64,000 nt of DNA, from positions 186,001 through 250,000 of the forward strand of contig SWBL01000001.1 of assembly GCA_024195585.1 (NCBI GenBank), written 5' to 3'. The first letter of the stretch is position 1; each line of letters begins with the position of its first letter. The notes beneath the pieces were generated by a model that did no database searches, had not been told where the DNA came from, and saw only the letters and a program-made list of their open reading frames with translations. The position numbers were made by a program, and so were the translations under genes. This DNA is from Aureobasidium sp. EXF-3400 (lineage: Eukaryota > Ascomycota > Dothideomycetes > Dothideales > Saccotheciaceae). Below are positions 1 through 9,123 of this stretch, piece by piece.

Positions 1-1
1 G

Positions 2-424
2 GATGCCGCCCGCCAAGAGCAGCAAGATGACTTGGACACCCTTGAAAAGATGAGTCAGGAGTACAATGAAGAGTACAATAATACTCCGATACTACCAGCC
101 GTCGGGCACGCAGGTACAATAATAGAAAATGTGCCTGCAGCGACTTCTGAGGATACAAGCAAGGGTGGAGACGATGAGCCTGAAGAAACATGGAGTTGCC
201 CTATCTGCGGTCAGCCTCAATCTGCTGATGCTGTGCTTTTCAATTTGCATATCGATGGATGTTTGTCGAAGCAGACAATCAAGGAGATCGTTCGTGAGAA
301 CGCATCGCCATCCCGTTCACCACAGGAGCAAGCTCCTTTGCCTGGACAGGGTAAGAAAAGAGGTCGACCGAAGGCGCCCGACCCGCAGCCAAAGCGTCCG
401 AAGAGCGCCTTCTTCTCTCGATAG
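2..424 (+). CDS. DNA polymerase kappa-like protein, C-terminal part (5' end outside window)
   Basis: The frame is open from the window edge, so only the last 140 residues or so are visible. They carry one UBZ4/Rad18-type ubiquitin-binding zinc finger: CPIC, then about 12 residues, then the H-x3-C pair in LHIDGC. A basic tail follows (KKRGRPK, QPKRPK) and ends in AFFSR. Fungal DinB/polymerase kappa enzymes end with this kind of finger, which recruits the translesion polymerase to ubiquitinated PCNA. The terminal FF could be a degenerate PCNA-binding box. The finger is clear; assignment to polymerase kappa is by resemblance of the finger and tail only, since the catalytic domain is off the window. 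Another UBZ4 repair protein, such as a Rad18 type, is the alternative. Confidence 0.6.
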   Translation, partial: DAARQEQQDDLDTLEKMSQEYNEEYNNTPILPAVGHAGTIIENVPAATSEDTSKGGDDEPEETWSCPICGQPQSADAVLFNLHIDGCLSKQTIKEIVRENASPSRSPQEQAPLPGQGKKRGRPKAPDPQPKRPKSAFFSR

Positions 425-1797
425 TCCGTATCGTACTTAGACTTCGTGCCCTGCTTAGATATACCCCAAGTGCCTCTTCAACCCTTGCTCTACCAGAATA
501 CTTCGTAAATCCTTCACCAAGTCCGAGAGTGATCGCTTGACTTGTATTATTCAGCTTCGAAGGCGACGGCAGAATGGCAACTTGGCATTGCTGGCAAGAC
601 CGGACACAGCTGTCGGATCTGAAGCATGGATGCAGCTGATACGAGGACGGCAAATCCTTCTCATATCGACTTGCAGAATCTCCACTATCGAGCCCTGTCA
701 CTATCCGAGACATTTGCTGTGTTGTTCATGGTGGCTGTTTTTAAGCCTGAGTTGACAATCAACGACAAAGCGGGGTCGCGAAATGTTCTCCATCTTGAGC
801 AGTTCAGCTCTTCTCACCCTGCGTCCACCACCAACACTGACAAGACTCTATCCAGTGGCGCTCAAATGGCTTTGAGCTCCGTCGCAATTTACAGCCGCCT
901 CATTGTCAAGAACGAGCATGCAAGACTTACAAGTGTGAGCTAAAAATGTGTATGCAAGCCAGGTTAACAAAATCTCCGAAAAGCTAGACGCGTTTCGGGA
1001 CTGGCGCGTATGCAGGTCCGGACATCACGATTGACCACAACCCAATCTGGGTAGACAACGACGGAACTGGGCATGTCGAGTATGGTTCCGACCTATAGAT
1101 GGAATATTGGCCGTAGGCTTTGGTTACAGTTTTGCAAGGAACTGGCCCCATGGTGAAGAAACCTGGCTTGGCTGTGCCTCCCATGCGCTGTTACGACTGT
1201 CAGACCGGGAAGGTGCATGCAAGAGGGCTTTGTTCCATGATCACAGGCTAAATTTACCTCTGCACATGCTGCACGCAACCGATCTGCTGTCAAACCATGT
1301 CGTGCAACACACGGTCTGCAAGACACGTTTTGTGTATAGGGAAACAGCATAGGCCCTACAGCATCTGTTCACTCGATGCTCAGCTCAAGTACGATGTCGG
1401 CAGTCAAAAGACAGAAAGCAACATATCAAAGGACTGTATTTGCGGACCATGAGAGGCCAGGCGCATATTGCCGACTCAACCATGATTCGAGTCTATCTTG
1501 ACATGGCGGCACGGTCTTGCCGGCACGCTAGCATGATCTCTCGTGCCGTATACGCCTCACCCATACCATCATCTCTCTAACCGAACGGCAGTCTTACCAA
1601 TGCTGGCTGAACGCGAGGGAGACGTACCATTGTTTGTGTTGTAGGATGCTGACAAGCGTATATGAAAGTCCGAAGGATGCTATAGTGGATATACCACAAG
1701 GTAGATATAAAGCCAGGTCCTGTCACCCCAGAATGATCAGCAGCGGATCATCCATACCTTCTCTAACTTTCATCTGTAATACTCCTTCATCTTCATC
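425..1797. other. Intergenic stretch, 1.4 kb
   Basis: No open frame here shows a recognisable domain, signal peptide or sustained coding character. The longest plus-strand frame (626-943) has no supporting feature. The last 100 bases form the promoter of the secreted protein gene, with a TATA-like box. No tRNA or repeat was seen. Confidence 0.6.
1706..1712 (+). promoter_or_regulatory. TATA-like box of the secreted protein gene
   Basis: The sequence TATAAAG lies 86 bases before the start codon at 1798. It is followed by a pyrimidine-rich leader (ctctaactttcatctg, cttcatcttcatc). The position and context suit a core promoter element of a well expressed gene. Confidence 0.45.
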
Positions 1798-4147
1798 ATG
1801 AAGTCTGGATTCGCCCTCGCCGTTCTTGCCTTTGGCGGCATGAGTATTGCTCAGTCTTCTGTCATTGCTTCCGCTGTTGAGGTTGATGGTCAAACTACCA
1901 CACTGGTCAGCAACATTGACCCATCAGATATTGCTTCTCTTCCTGAGCCGGAAGTTCTTGGTCCCCCAATCGGTGTCGTCGACAGTGTCCCTTCAGCAAC
2001 TTACAATGCTGCCGAGGCGACTGCCGCAGTTCTTGCCCTTGTAGTGGCAGCTACTGATGCCCAAACCGCCGTCATTGTTGCTGAGAGCACTGCTATTGCT
2101 GCTTCTAAGACTCCCGTCCCAGTTGAGTCCGATACTGCTGCGGCTCGCAAGCGCTCGTATGTTGGCGGTCTTTCAGGCAACGTCCAACGCCGCGACGTAA
2201 GCTATCCTATCGACACCTCTAAATACGTAAGTATCAATCTTGATCAGAATGAAGAAAGCATCCATGCTAACAAATGCATAGAATGTTCCTTCTGGCTACA
2301 CACCAGCATTCGTCAACCTCCAGGGTTCTACCCAGGCTAACGGATACTTGACCTACAAGACATTGTCAAAGTACGATCCTCAGCAATGTACCGCTGCTTG
2401 CGACAAGATCAGCTCGTGTCAATTCGCCAACATCTACTACGAGAAGGATCCTGACAGCAAGAACAACCCTGTCGACGTCATCAAGTGCTCTCTTTACAGT
2501 ATGCCCCAAACTAACTGCACTGCAACCAACAAGGGACAGTGGCGTGGTACTTTCCACGTTCTGGTCACTGGTAGCAACGGTTACAACAAGGCTGCTGCCC
2601 CCAAGACTCCTGCTGGCTACTCTCTCTCGACTCTCCCCGCTGCCGTCAACGCACCTGTCTACGACAGCGTGGGTCAATGGAGATTCATTCAGCCCGTCTA
2701 CCTGACCTCTTACGACCCTGCTCTCTGCGCTGCCGCTTGCGACAAGCAGACTACATGGGACAAGTCTCAGGCAACCGATGACTGCAACTACAAGACTTGT
2801 GTTTACGCAAACATGTACATTCTGTCGCAGAACGGTGTTCCTAAGACAGTTGTCTGTGCTCTCTACACTGAAGCCACTGATTCGAGCTATGCCGATAACT
2901 ACGGTTATTCCACCGATACCGATTCTTACCAGGTTTCGAACTCGATTGCTTTGACCAACACCACTGCTGTCAAGGCTGGCTACCCACAATTGTGCGCTGC
3001 TTCTTCTGGCGATATTTCTTACCTGAACTCGACTGGAGCCGAGTTCTGCACGAGCTACCTTGGCTATGTCGCCCCTACCAGCACTGTCAAGACTACCGTC
3101 ACTCCTGGGGCAACCACCGTGTTTGCCACTGTCACTAAGCAAGTCACCGTCACATCTGTCTACTCTACCGAGACCGTACAGGTCACAGGATCTGTTCAGA
3201 ACAAGAAGCGCGAAGCAGTAAACATCATCACGACTACTGTTGAGCTGCCTTTCATCACCGTCATTGGTAATGAGACCGTGATTGATTACACGACCAGCAC
3301 TTTGACTGTCAATGCCGCTTCTACCTCTGGTGCCGTGATCACTCCCGCCGCAGCTGATCCTGCCGCATCTGCTGCTGCCCTTGCCAAGCGTAGCGCCGTC
3401 CCTACACCTTCTTCCATTCTGCACTGGCCATCTGGAAAGATCTCTTCTGCCTGCTCGCAGATCGCAACTGGTACTGTTACTATCACAAAGACCGCCACCG
3501 CATCTGGATCTGTCGTCACCGCTGGCTCCACTCAAAGCGTAACAAAGGTTTCTTCAATCATCTCCACAATCACCATCACCGTCAGCGGAAGCAAACCCAG
3601 CACCGTCACTTCAAGCACCACAAGCGATTCTTCTGCCCCTACCACCACTCCCGGTTGCCCCAAGACCGCTGGTTCTCAAGGCCAACTCTACCTCGGCGGC
3701 TACGCTCTCGGCTACCCTACCCCCATCACCTTCGACTCCGACCCCCTCTTCTGGACCCCCCTCGGCTCCTTCGGCGACGAATTCATCTACGACACAACCG
3801 GCAACTTCCTCTACCACGTCGACACTGGCTACTGCCTTACCCTCGGCGCCCCCACCTCCACCAAGTCACCCAAGTACAAAGACTCACCCTTCACACTCAG
3901 TGCTTGCTCCTGCTCTTCCTCCACATCGGTTACCCAAAGCTTCACTTTCAATAAATTGAAGGTTAAGAGCGATAAAAAGACTATGTATAAGAATTGTCTG
4001 GCTGCTCAGGGAGATTTGAGCGCTGCTAAGCCTTATTATCCTAAACTTGTTGATACGGGGGATGCGGATTATCCTTTCTCTGCTGTTTATGCTGGGACCA
4101 AGTTTGATGCTTGTATTACTTTTGAGCTGGACTCTGAGTTTGAGTAG
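1798..4147 (+). CDS. Secreted protein with two apple/PAN-like modules and a Ser/Thr-rich stalk
   Basis: Two exons, 1798-2226 and 2282-4147, give 764 residues. The 55-nt intron has GTAAGT, a GCTAAC branch site and ATAG. Residues 1-20 form a signal peptide. Two cysteine-paired modules of apple/PAN type follow at about 166-235 and 280-360, each with a CTAACDK- or CAAACDK-type core and a later C-S/A-LY strand. A Ser/Thr/Val-rich stalk spans about 405-600. The C-terminal 165 residues start at CPKTAG and contain GLYL-like and GYCLTLG strands, possibly a small beta module. Dibasic sites (RKR, QRR, KKR, AKR) suggest Kex2 processing. Many fungal wall or adhesive proteins have this build. The ligand is unknown. 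Codon choice becomes distinctly more AT-rich after about 3945. Confidence 0.85.
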
Positions 4148-4896
4148 ATGGGTTCTTTGATCTTGGGTCTGAGGTGTTTTTGGGATTTTCTTTTCTTGCA
4201 TATATGGAGTGCAGAGGTTTTATATGGTGTGGTTTTTTGGTGTGGAAGTGATCTTTCCATATCTTTGTTTTGAGTTTTTTAATTGATGCCGAAAAGGCAG
4301 TTCTTACTATAATCACTTGAGTGTCTTTCTGTCATGTTTGTGATTGTTCCTTCTGGTAGTTGAACTCGATGCTTCCGTAGTATCACTTGTCTTGGTCGAG
4401 TGTTAAACGAACTTTAGGCCTCGTAAGTTTCTTGCCACCTTTGGCTTGCTAAAGAGCTTGCATAGTCGGACCACGTTCCTTGCATTGATTTAAGGGTGGG
4501 TAAGGGATGGTCTTTAACAGATCTCTTTTGCCAAGTGAGATACACAGATGATGTTCCTTTCCTCTCTTTTACCTCGAAATGCATAGGTGTGCGGGTTCGT
4601 TTACTGGAATTGGAGCCATATGCAAATGCAGATCCACATTCCAAGTTCAGGAGAGTATGCTAGCAAGCAAAAGGAAAGAACGGTAGAGACAAAACGATAA
4701 GATGACTCTACCATCCCAGTCCGATCAAAAAAAGTCAGGACCTGATAGACGAAATAAAAGGATAGAGCAGATAATATTACAGACGTAAGGGAGACCATGA
4801 TAGCAGACATAAGGGTCACGAAAGTTAAGGCTAGAACAAAGGCAACGATGGGTTGATAGATAACTCATATGAGAGGGAAAGAACTCCAAAAAGAAA
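4148..4896. other. Intergenic stretch between the secreted protein gene and the tRNA genes
   Basis: No coding potential was recognised. The part next to the stop codon is T-rich, as expected for a fungal 3' untranslated region. The remainder shows no repeat or RNA gene that I could identify. Confidence 0.55.
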
Positions 4897-5002
4897 TGCC
4901 TCGAGGGAGAATCGAACTCCCATCTAAGGATTACCCAAGCCATGCTTGGTCATGTGTATGACCGATATGAGACCTTCGTACTAGCCGTTATACTATCGAG
5001 GC
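4897..5002 (-). tRNA. tRNA-Met(CAU), elongator type, with a 34-nt intron
   Basis: Read on the minus strand, the 7-bp acceptor stem GCCTCGA/TCGAGGC is perfect and is followed by a discriminator A at 4897. The T arm is GGGAG-TTCGATT-CTCCC. Exon 1 is 4966-5002, the intron 4932-4965 and exon 2 4897-4931, which gives a 72-nt mature RNA. The intron sits after position 37, the normal place for nuclear tRNA introns. The anticodon loop is CTCATAA with stem AAGGT/TCCTT. The U31-U39 non-pair is also present in the yeast elongator tRNA-Met. The D arm (GTAT...GTAC) resembles Asp/His-type tRNAs, so the isotype rests mainly on the CAU anticodon. Confidence 0.82.
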
Positions 5003-5327
5003 TTGATGGGTGAGCGAGCCAGATGGTAGAGTATATGTTGCTGAGCAAACTATGACGATCAGACTGCATGGATTGAAAGCACCATGACAAACAGTGTTCA
5101 TTGTTGGTCAGGTTTGTTCATCGAGAGCGGCATGCCGAACAAAAAGTCGTGAATACTGAGGTTTGGTGGTGCAAGGCTGCCAAGACATGCTCCACGTGGG
5201 TCAGCCACAACGCTCGAGCCATATACCAGTCCCAAAATGGCAACTCTCATATGGAACCAAAAAAAATTCTCCTCAACCATCACAACGTCAAACAATATGA
5301 CTCTCATGCCGTTAATGTGCAAAATGA
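5003..5327. other. Spacer between the two tRNA genes
   Basis: No gene was recognised. This 325-base spacer must hold the 5' flank of tRNA-Met and the 3' flank of tRNA-Ile, both read on the minus strand. Confidence 0.5.
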
Positions 5328-5416
5328 TGGTCAGTACGGGGGTCGAACCCGCGACCTTGGCGTTATCATATCAGAAGATATTAGCACCACGCTCTAACCA
5401 ACTGAGCTAACCGACC
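5328..5416 (-). tRNA. tRNA-Ile(AAU) with a 15-nt intron
   Basis: On the minus strand the acceptor stem GGTCGGT/ACTGACC pairs with one G-U and is followed by discriminator A. The D arm is GCTC...GAGC, the anticodon stem TGGTG/CGCCA, the anticodon loop CTAATAA, and the T arm GCGGG-TTCGACC-CCCGT. Exon 1 is 5379-5416, the intron 5364-5378 and exon 2 5328-5363, for a 74-nt mature tRNA. The intron follows position 37 as in other nuclear tRNAs. The gene lies 325 bases from tRNA-Met on the same strand. Confidence 0.93.
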
Positions 5417-5696
5417 TGTTGGATGAAGCAAGAATGAACTGCAGCGTATAACAAGTGCCATCTAATTCTCACACGCCACCAGACGGTTGTTGAGCCTTAC
5501 ATGTCTAGGCGTGGATGTTGACATACTTGACCTTCTCTAGCTTATCAGCAGAGTCGAGGCCCATTCGACCATTTTGGCAAGAGAAGCGGCGACATTGAGC
5601 GATGGGCTGTCGAAGAGGTACGACAGTATACGACATGAGTATGAACGCTCCAGGAATATATGTGGAACATGAAGACAGGCGAGTGAGTGTGGTTTC

Positions 5697-6971
5697 TCAA
5701 TCGATTTTGCGGTCCGCCATCCAATCCGAGATGACTCTTTTTCCCTGTTCGAGAGTACTTGCTTGTGTATGCAAAGCACCCAGAACATCTTTCCTGGTGA
5801 CGTCCAGTTGCAAGTCTTTGCAAAGTGTCTCCAATTGATTGGCCTGAACTCGTGGGACAATTTCATCTCCGGAAGCGACTACCATCAAGACTTGCGGCGG
5901 GTGAGGTGATTCGGCTATCCTGCGCAGAGCATCTTCACTATCCCACCAACTGCGAAGAAATGGCCAGAGATGCTTGTATGGTACCCACCAGTCCGGGTAA
6001 ATGGCTGCAAGCATACTCTTGATGCTAACGAATGGGGTCTCCAGGACGAGGCGGGATATCCGAGCGACACCAGTGGTTTCTGATGACTCTAGGTATTTCG
6101 ATGCAGCATATGCAGCAACTCCAGACCCAATGCTTTGGCCCCAGAGAATCAACTCGGTGTTTTCCGGATCTCGACCGTACGTCTGAACTGCCCAATTCAC
6201 AAAAGCTTGCGCATCCTTTTCGATGCCTTTTTGGTGAGCACGTCCTGAGGAAGTCCAGTATCCACGGTAAGACAATGCAAGCAATGTCCATTGATGTGGA
6301 GAGTCTTTTGCTGCAGCTCTCAGGATGTTCGAAAGCATTGGTGTCCGTGGTGGAATCGATGCGCCATTACCTTGGAAGTATAGCACAACTGTCTTTCTAC
6401 GTTTGACTTGCGCAGCTGTAGGCGAGTCCTCCGGATGTGCGACAGCTACAGAGAGTTTCGTACCGTCCAGAGATTTGATCCTCTGCTCTTCCCAGATTAC
6501 TCCAGCCCATGTCTTTGAGTAATCTTCCAGTTTCTCACGTCTTGATCCTGGAGGAAGAGATGGCATGTAGATGATCTTGTTTTGAAACAAGACCATGAGC
6601 AGACATTTGTGGATCCAATGGCCGATGAGCAGGCCAACAAAAACACCTGGGACTAAGATGAAGGGCGAAACACCAGCAAAGATGGTTCGTCTTTGGACGT
6701 TCAAGACATGGCTGTGTAACGAAAGATAGGGGCGTCGGAGTGGTCCACTTCGTGTGGTGGTAAGCAACCCACGTCTTTGTACGGTGCCCACCGCATGTCT
6801 CAAACACAACCCTGGTCGAGCATGGTGGATGAACAAATAGTTCAGTCGTGAGTACATATCAGCCAGCAAGAAAGACAGGTAAGCTCTACCTGCCTGAGTG
6901 CGTGACTTGGTCGAAATCAGTGACGTAGATGCAAGCCAATCAAAGCGCGTTTGATCAACCCCTCGCGTCAC
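5697..6971 (-). CDS. Alpha/beta hydrolase, ABHD/Bem46-like, membrane anchored
   Basis: A single-exon frame of 424 residues. A hydrophobic segment (about 98-130, FILVPGVFVGLLIGHWI) precedes the hydrolase fold, and the FQNKIIYMPSLPPG strand after it is typical of ABHD12/13/17 and Bem46 proteins. The nucleophile elbow is GQSIGSG. The acid is probably Asp in VASGDEIVP and the base His in LGALHTQ. The first 38 residues look atypical. The ATG at 6857 (MYSRLNYLFIHH) gives 386 residues with an Arg/Ser-rich leader that could target mitochondria, so the true start may be there. The gene is divergent from the orphan membrane protein gene, with 185 bases between. Substrate unknown; family members act on lipids or acyl groups. 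Confidence 0.85.
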   Translation of the reverse strand: MTRGVDQTRFDWLASTSLISTKSRTQAGRAYLSFLLADMYSRLNYLFIHHARPGLCLRHAVGTVQRRGLLTTTRSGPLRRPYLSLHSHVLNVQRRTIFAGVSPFILVPGVFVGLLIGHWIHKCLLMVLFQNKIIYMPSLPPGSRREKLEDYSKTWAGVIWEEQRIKSLDGTKLSVAVAHPEDSPTAAQVKRRKTVVLYFQGNGASIPPRTPMLSNILRAAAKDSPHQWTLLALSYRGYWTSSGRAHQKGIEKDAQAFVNWAVQTYGRDPENTELILWGQSIGSGVAAYAASKYLESSETTGVARISRLVLETPFVSIKSMLAAIYPDWWVPYKHLWPFLRSWWDSEDALRRIAESPHPPQVLMVVASGDEIVPRVQANQLETLCKDLQLDVTRKDVLGALHTQASTLEQGKRVISDWMADRKID

Positions 6972-7156
6972 CCTCCATTTCGCGTCTTGGAATGGTTTCT
7001 AAAGAGGGCAAAGACCAGGTTCACTTTCTTGTTCTTGATTTCGATACATTGCGACGCGCTTCTGTTTCTGCTCGAAATTGCATAACTTAGCCCCATAAAT
7101 TCTTGATCATCCTGCTGTCATAAAAGGGCGCAAGCGATTGGACTACGACGCTGACC
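6972..7156. promoter_or_regulatory. Short divergent promoter region
   Basis: Only 185 bases separate the start codons of the alpha/beta hydrolase gene (minus) and the orphan membrane protein gene (plus). Both promoters and leaders must fit here, so shared control is possible. No specific site was identified. Confidence 0.5.
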
Positions 7157-8788
7157 ATGACACGCATCACGCGCCGCCAACCCCAATTATCCGAATCTTG
7201 GGCAGACATGGACGACGATTCGCACACCTCAGAAGAGGAATTCCAGCCACGTATTCGAGAAGCATACTACAATTCTCACAAATCTGGCACCTTGTCAAAT
7301 CCACCAAACTCGACCGGCTTTCAGGAAAGTCCAGCACAGAAACAACCCTCTTCAACTCGTCGCAAACGGAATGCTTCCCAGATAAGCTCACAGTCCGAGT
7401 TCGTCATGCCTACGCCTGAATCCAGTGGTTATCTTGAGACTCCTCCGACTAGAACGACGAGGCATTCTCCAAGGCCTGCTGTCAGAGCATCAGCTATTCG
7501 CAAATCTGTACCTATCAAACGTGCTACACCAGTCGCTCAACCAACAAGACGCAAGGCTGCCAAGACCACCACTCAGGATACCTCACTAGACTATGTTCAT
7601 TATGTTTGGCGAAATGCCGCTCTTCCTTTGCTCAAATATGTGCTATCAGTCTTTTCCATCGCTGCGCATGCCCTCAAACCACTTCTTGGATACACCCTGA
7701 TTGTGCTCATCATGGCTGCTGGAATCGGTATCGCAAAAACCATGGTGGTACACAGTGTTAGCAATGCTCTGTCACTATTGTGCAACATCCCAGGAGCTGG
7801 CTTCCTTAACCTTCCATTCTGCGACTTGGGACACGATGGACGTAGAGGTCCTGTTGAATTCGACAAGCTGGTCATCACGCAGTCGAATTTCGAAGACATC
7901 CTTGAAGCCTCTGTCCATCAAGCTGCCCTGCCATTAGCCATGAAGAACTCCGAGTTGTCTATCCGTGATCTACGTACAGTGGTCAGACACTCCAGTTTGG
8001 GTTCACGCAATGAGCTCGTCAACGAATTCGATGGTTTCATCGAGACTGCTCGTCAAGCTAGCGATGGCCTCTCACAATTCAACTCGAGAATCTCACGCGC
8101 ACTGGACGGTATTCTCTCTGCCAACCGCTGGACGATGAAAGTACTACAGGGCATTGAAGCCGCACCAGACTCTGAGGGTATCGTGCCTCGCTTCTTCTCG
8201 CAGTACTTGTCTTTCCTTTCCTTGGCCGTACCTCAGCACTCAACCCAAGACGTCATCTACGACCAGTACATCCGCCATACCTCTGAAGTGGAAGAGCAAA
8301 TCAAAGTCTGCATTCTGGAAGCCAACACTCTTCTCGAAGTCCTCGAGAACCTAGACGATCGCCTCCATCAAATCCAAGATATCGCTCATCGCGAAGACCT
8401 CAAAGTCGGCGATGCCAAAGCCGAGCTACTAGGTCTCCTCTGGACCAAACTCGGCGGAAACAGAGGTCCACTAGCCAAACAAGAGCAACAACTGGCAACC
8501 CTCAACGACGTAGGCAGATATCGCAAAACCGCCATGCAGCACGTCATTTCCACCCTGGTCAAACTTAAGGATATCGAGAACAACCTGAGTCAACTCAGAG
8601 ATGATGTTGCTGCACCCACTATTGTGGACAGAGAAAGAATGCCATTGGAAATGCATATTGATCTTATCAGTTCTGCTGTTGATCGTTTGCAAACGGTTAG
8701 GGATGAGGGTCGCAGAGAAAAGGAGAAGATGCTGCAGGGCACACTGCATCAAATCAATGAGCATTCTACCGATAAGAGAATTGGATAA
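7157..8788 (+). CDS. Orphan membrane protein with basic N-terminus and coiled-coil C-terminus
   Basis: Single-exon frame of 543 residues that I do not recognise. Residues 1-145 are hydrophilic and rich in Ser, Thr, Arg and Lys (RRKRNAS, TRRKAAKTTT). One long hydrophobic stretch or a hairpin spans about 155-198. The remaining 345 residues are helical, rich in Leu, Glu, Gln and Lys, and probably coiled coil (LEVLENLDDRLHQIQDI; LVKLKDIENNLSQLRDD). The build of a basic tail, a membrane anchor and a long coiled domain recalls proteins of the inner nuclear membrane or ER, but this is inference only. The start has no upstream in-frame ATG competitor within the short intergenic region. Confidence 0.75.
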   Translation: MTRITRRQPQLSESWADMDDDSHTSEEEFQPRIREAYYNSHKSGTLSNPPNSTGFQESPAQKQPSSTRRKRNASQISSQSEFVMPTPESSGYLETPPTRTTRHSPRPAVRASAIRKSVPIKRATPVAQPTRRKAAKTTTQDTSLDYVHYVWRNAALPLLKYVLSVFSIAAHALKPLLGYTLIVLIMAAGIGIAKTMVVHSVSNALSLLCNIPGAGFLNLPFCDLGHDGRRGPVEFDKLVITQSNFEDILEASVHQAALPLAMKNSELSIRDLRTVVRHSSLGSRNELVNEFDGFIETARQASDGLSQFNSRISRALDGILSANRWTMKVLQGIEAAPDSEGIVPRFFSQYLSFLSLAVPQHSTQDVIYDQYIRHTSEVEEQIKVCILEANTLLEVLENLDDRLHQIQDIAHREDLKVGDAKAELLGLLWTKLGGNRGPLAKQEQQLATLNDVGRYRKTAMQHVISTLVKLKDIENNLSQLRDDVAAPTIVDRERMPLEMHIDLISSAVDRLQTVRDEGRREKEKMLQGTLHQINEHSTDKRIG

Positions 8789-9123
8789 TGGAGATTTGGT
8801 TTATTGCCTCTTTTGGGAAAACAGGATTATGATACGGCGTTTTGGATTAGGTAGTGAGCAGCAAGTTGGATAGCGTATACCAGCTTAGATTGCAAATGAC
8901 ATAATGACTTGGATTCAATAGATTTATTTGGGCATCATCCGAGACCTGTCTTCAGACTGCATTCAAGTGACGAAATAGGCGATGATGCAACAATAACACA
9001 TTAAAAGGTCCACCTAGCGCTGTTTTCCCGATAATTAAATATGATTGAACTGCCGCTGTATAGATTGTTTGAACACGTCCGAAATTGCCCAGAAGCAAAA
9101 AATCAAGGCCGAAATGCATGAGC
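8789..9123. other. Convergent 3' intergenic region
   Basis: The 335 bases between two converging genes are AT-rich 3' flank. No gene or repeat was seen. Confidence 0.5.

Noticed and set aside
626..943. Possible small plus-strand gene
   Set aside because: 105 codons of unremarkable composition with no start context or downstream signal to support it.
2366..3535. Minus-strand frame of 389 codons
   Set aside because: It is antisense to the well supported secreted protein gene. Its Arg/Ser/Gly-rich composition is the mirror of the Ala/Thr/Ser codons on the plus strand.
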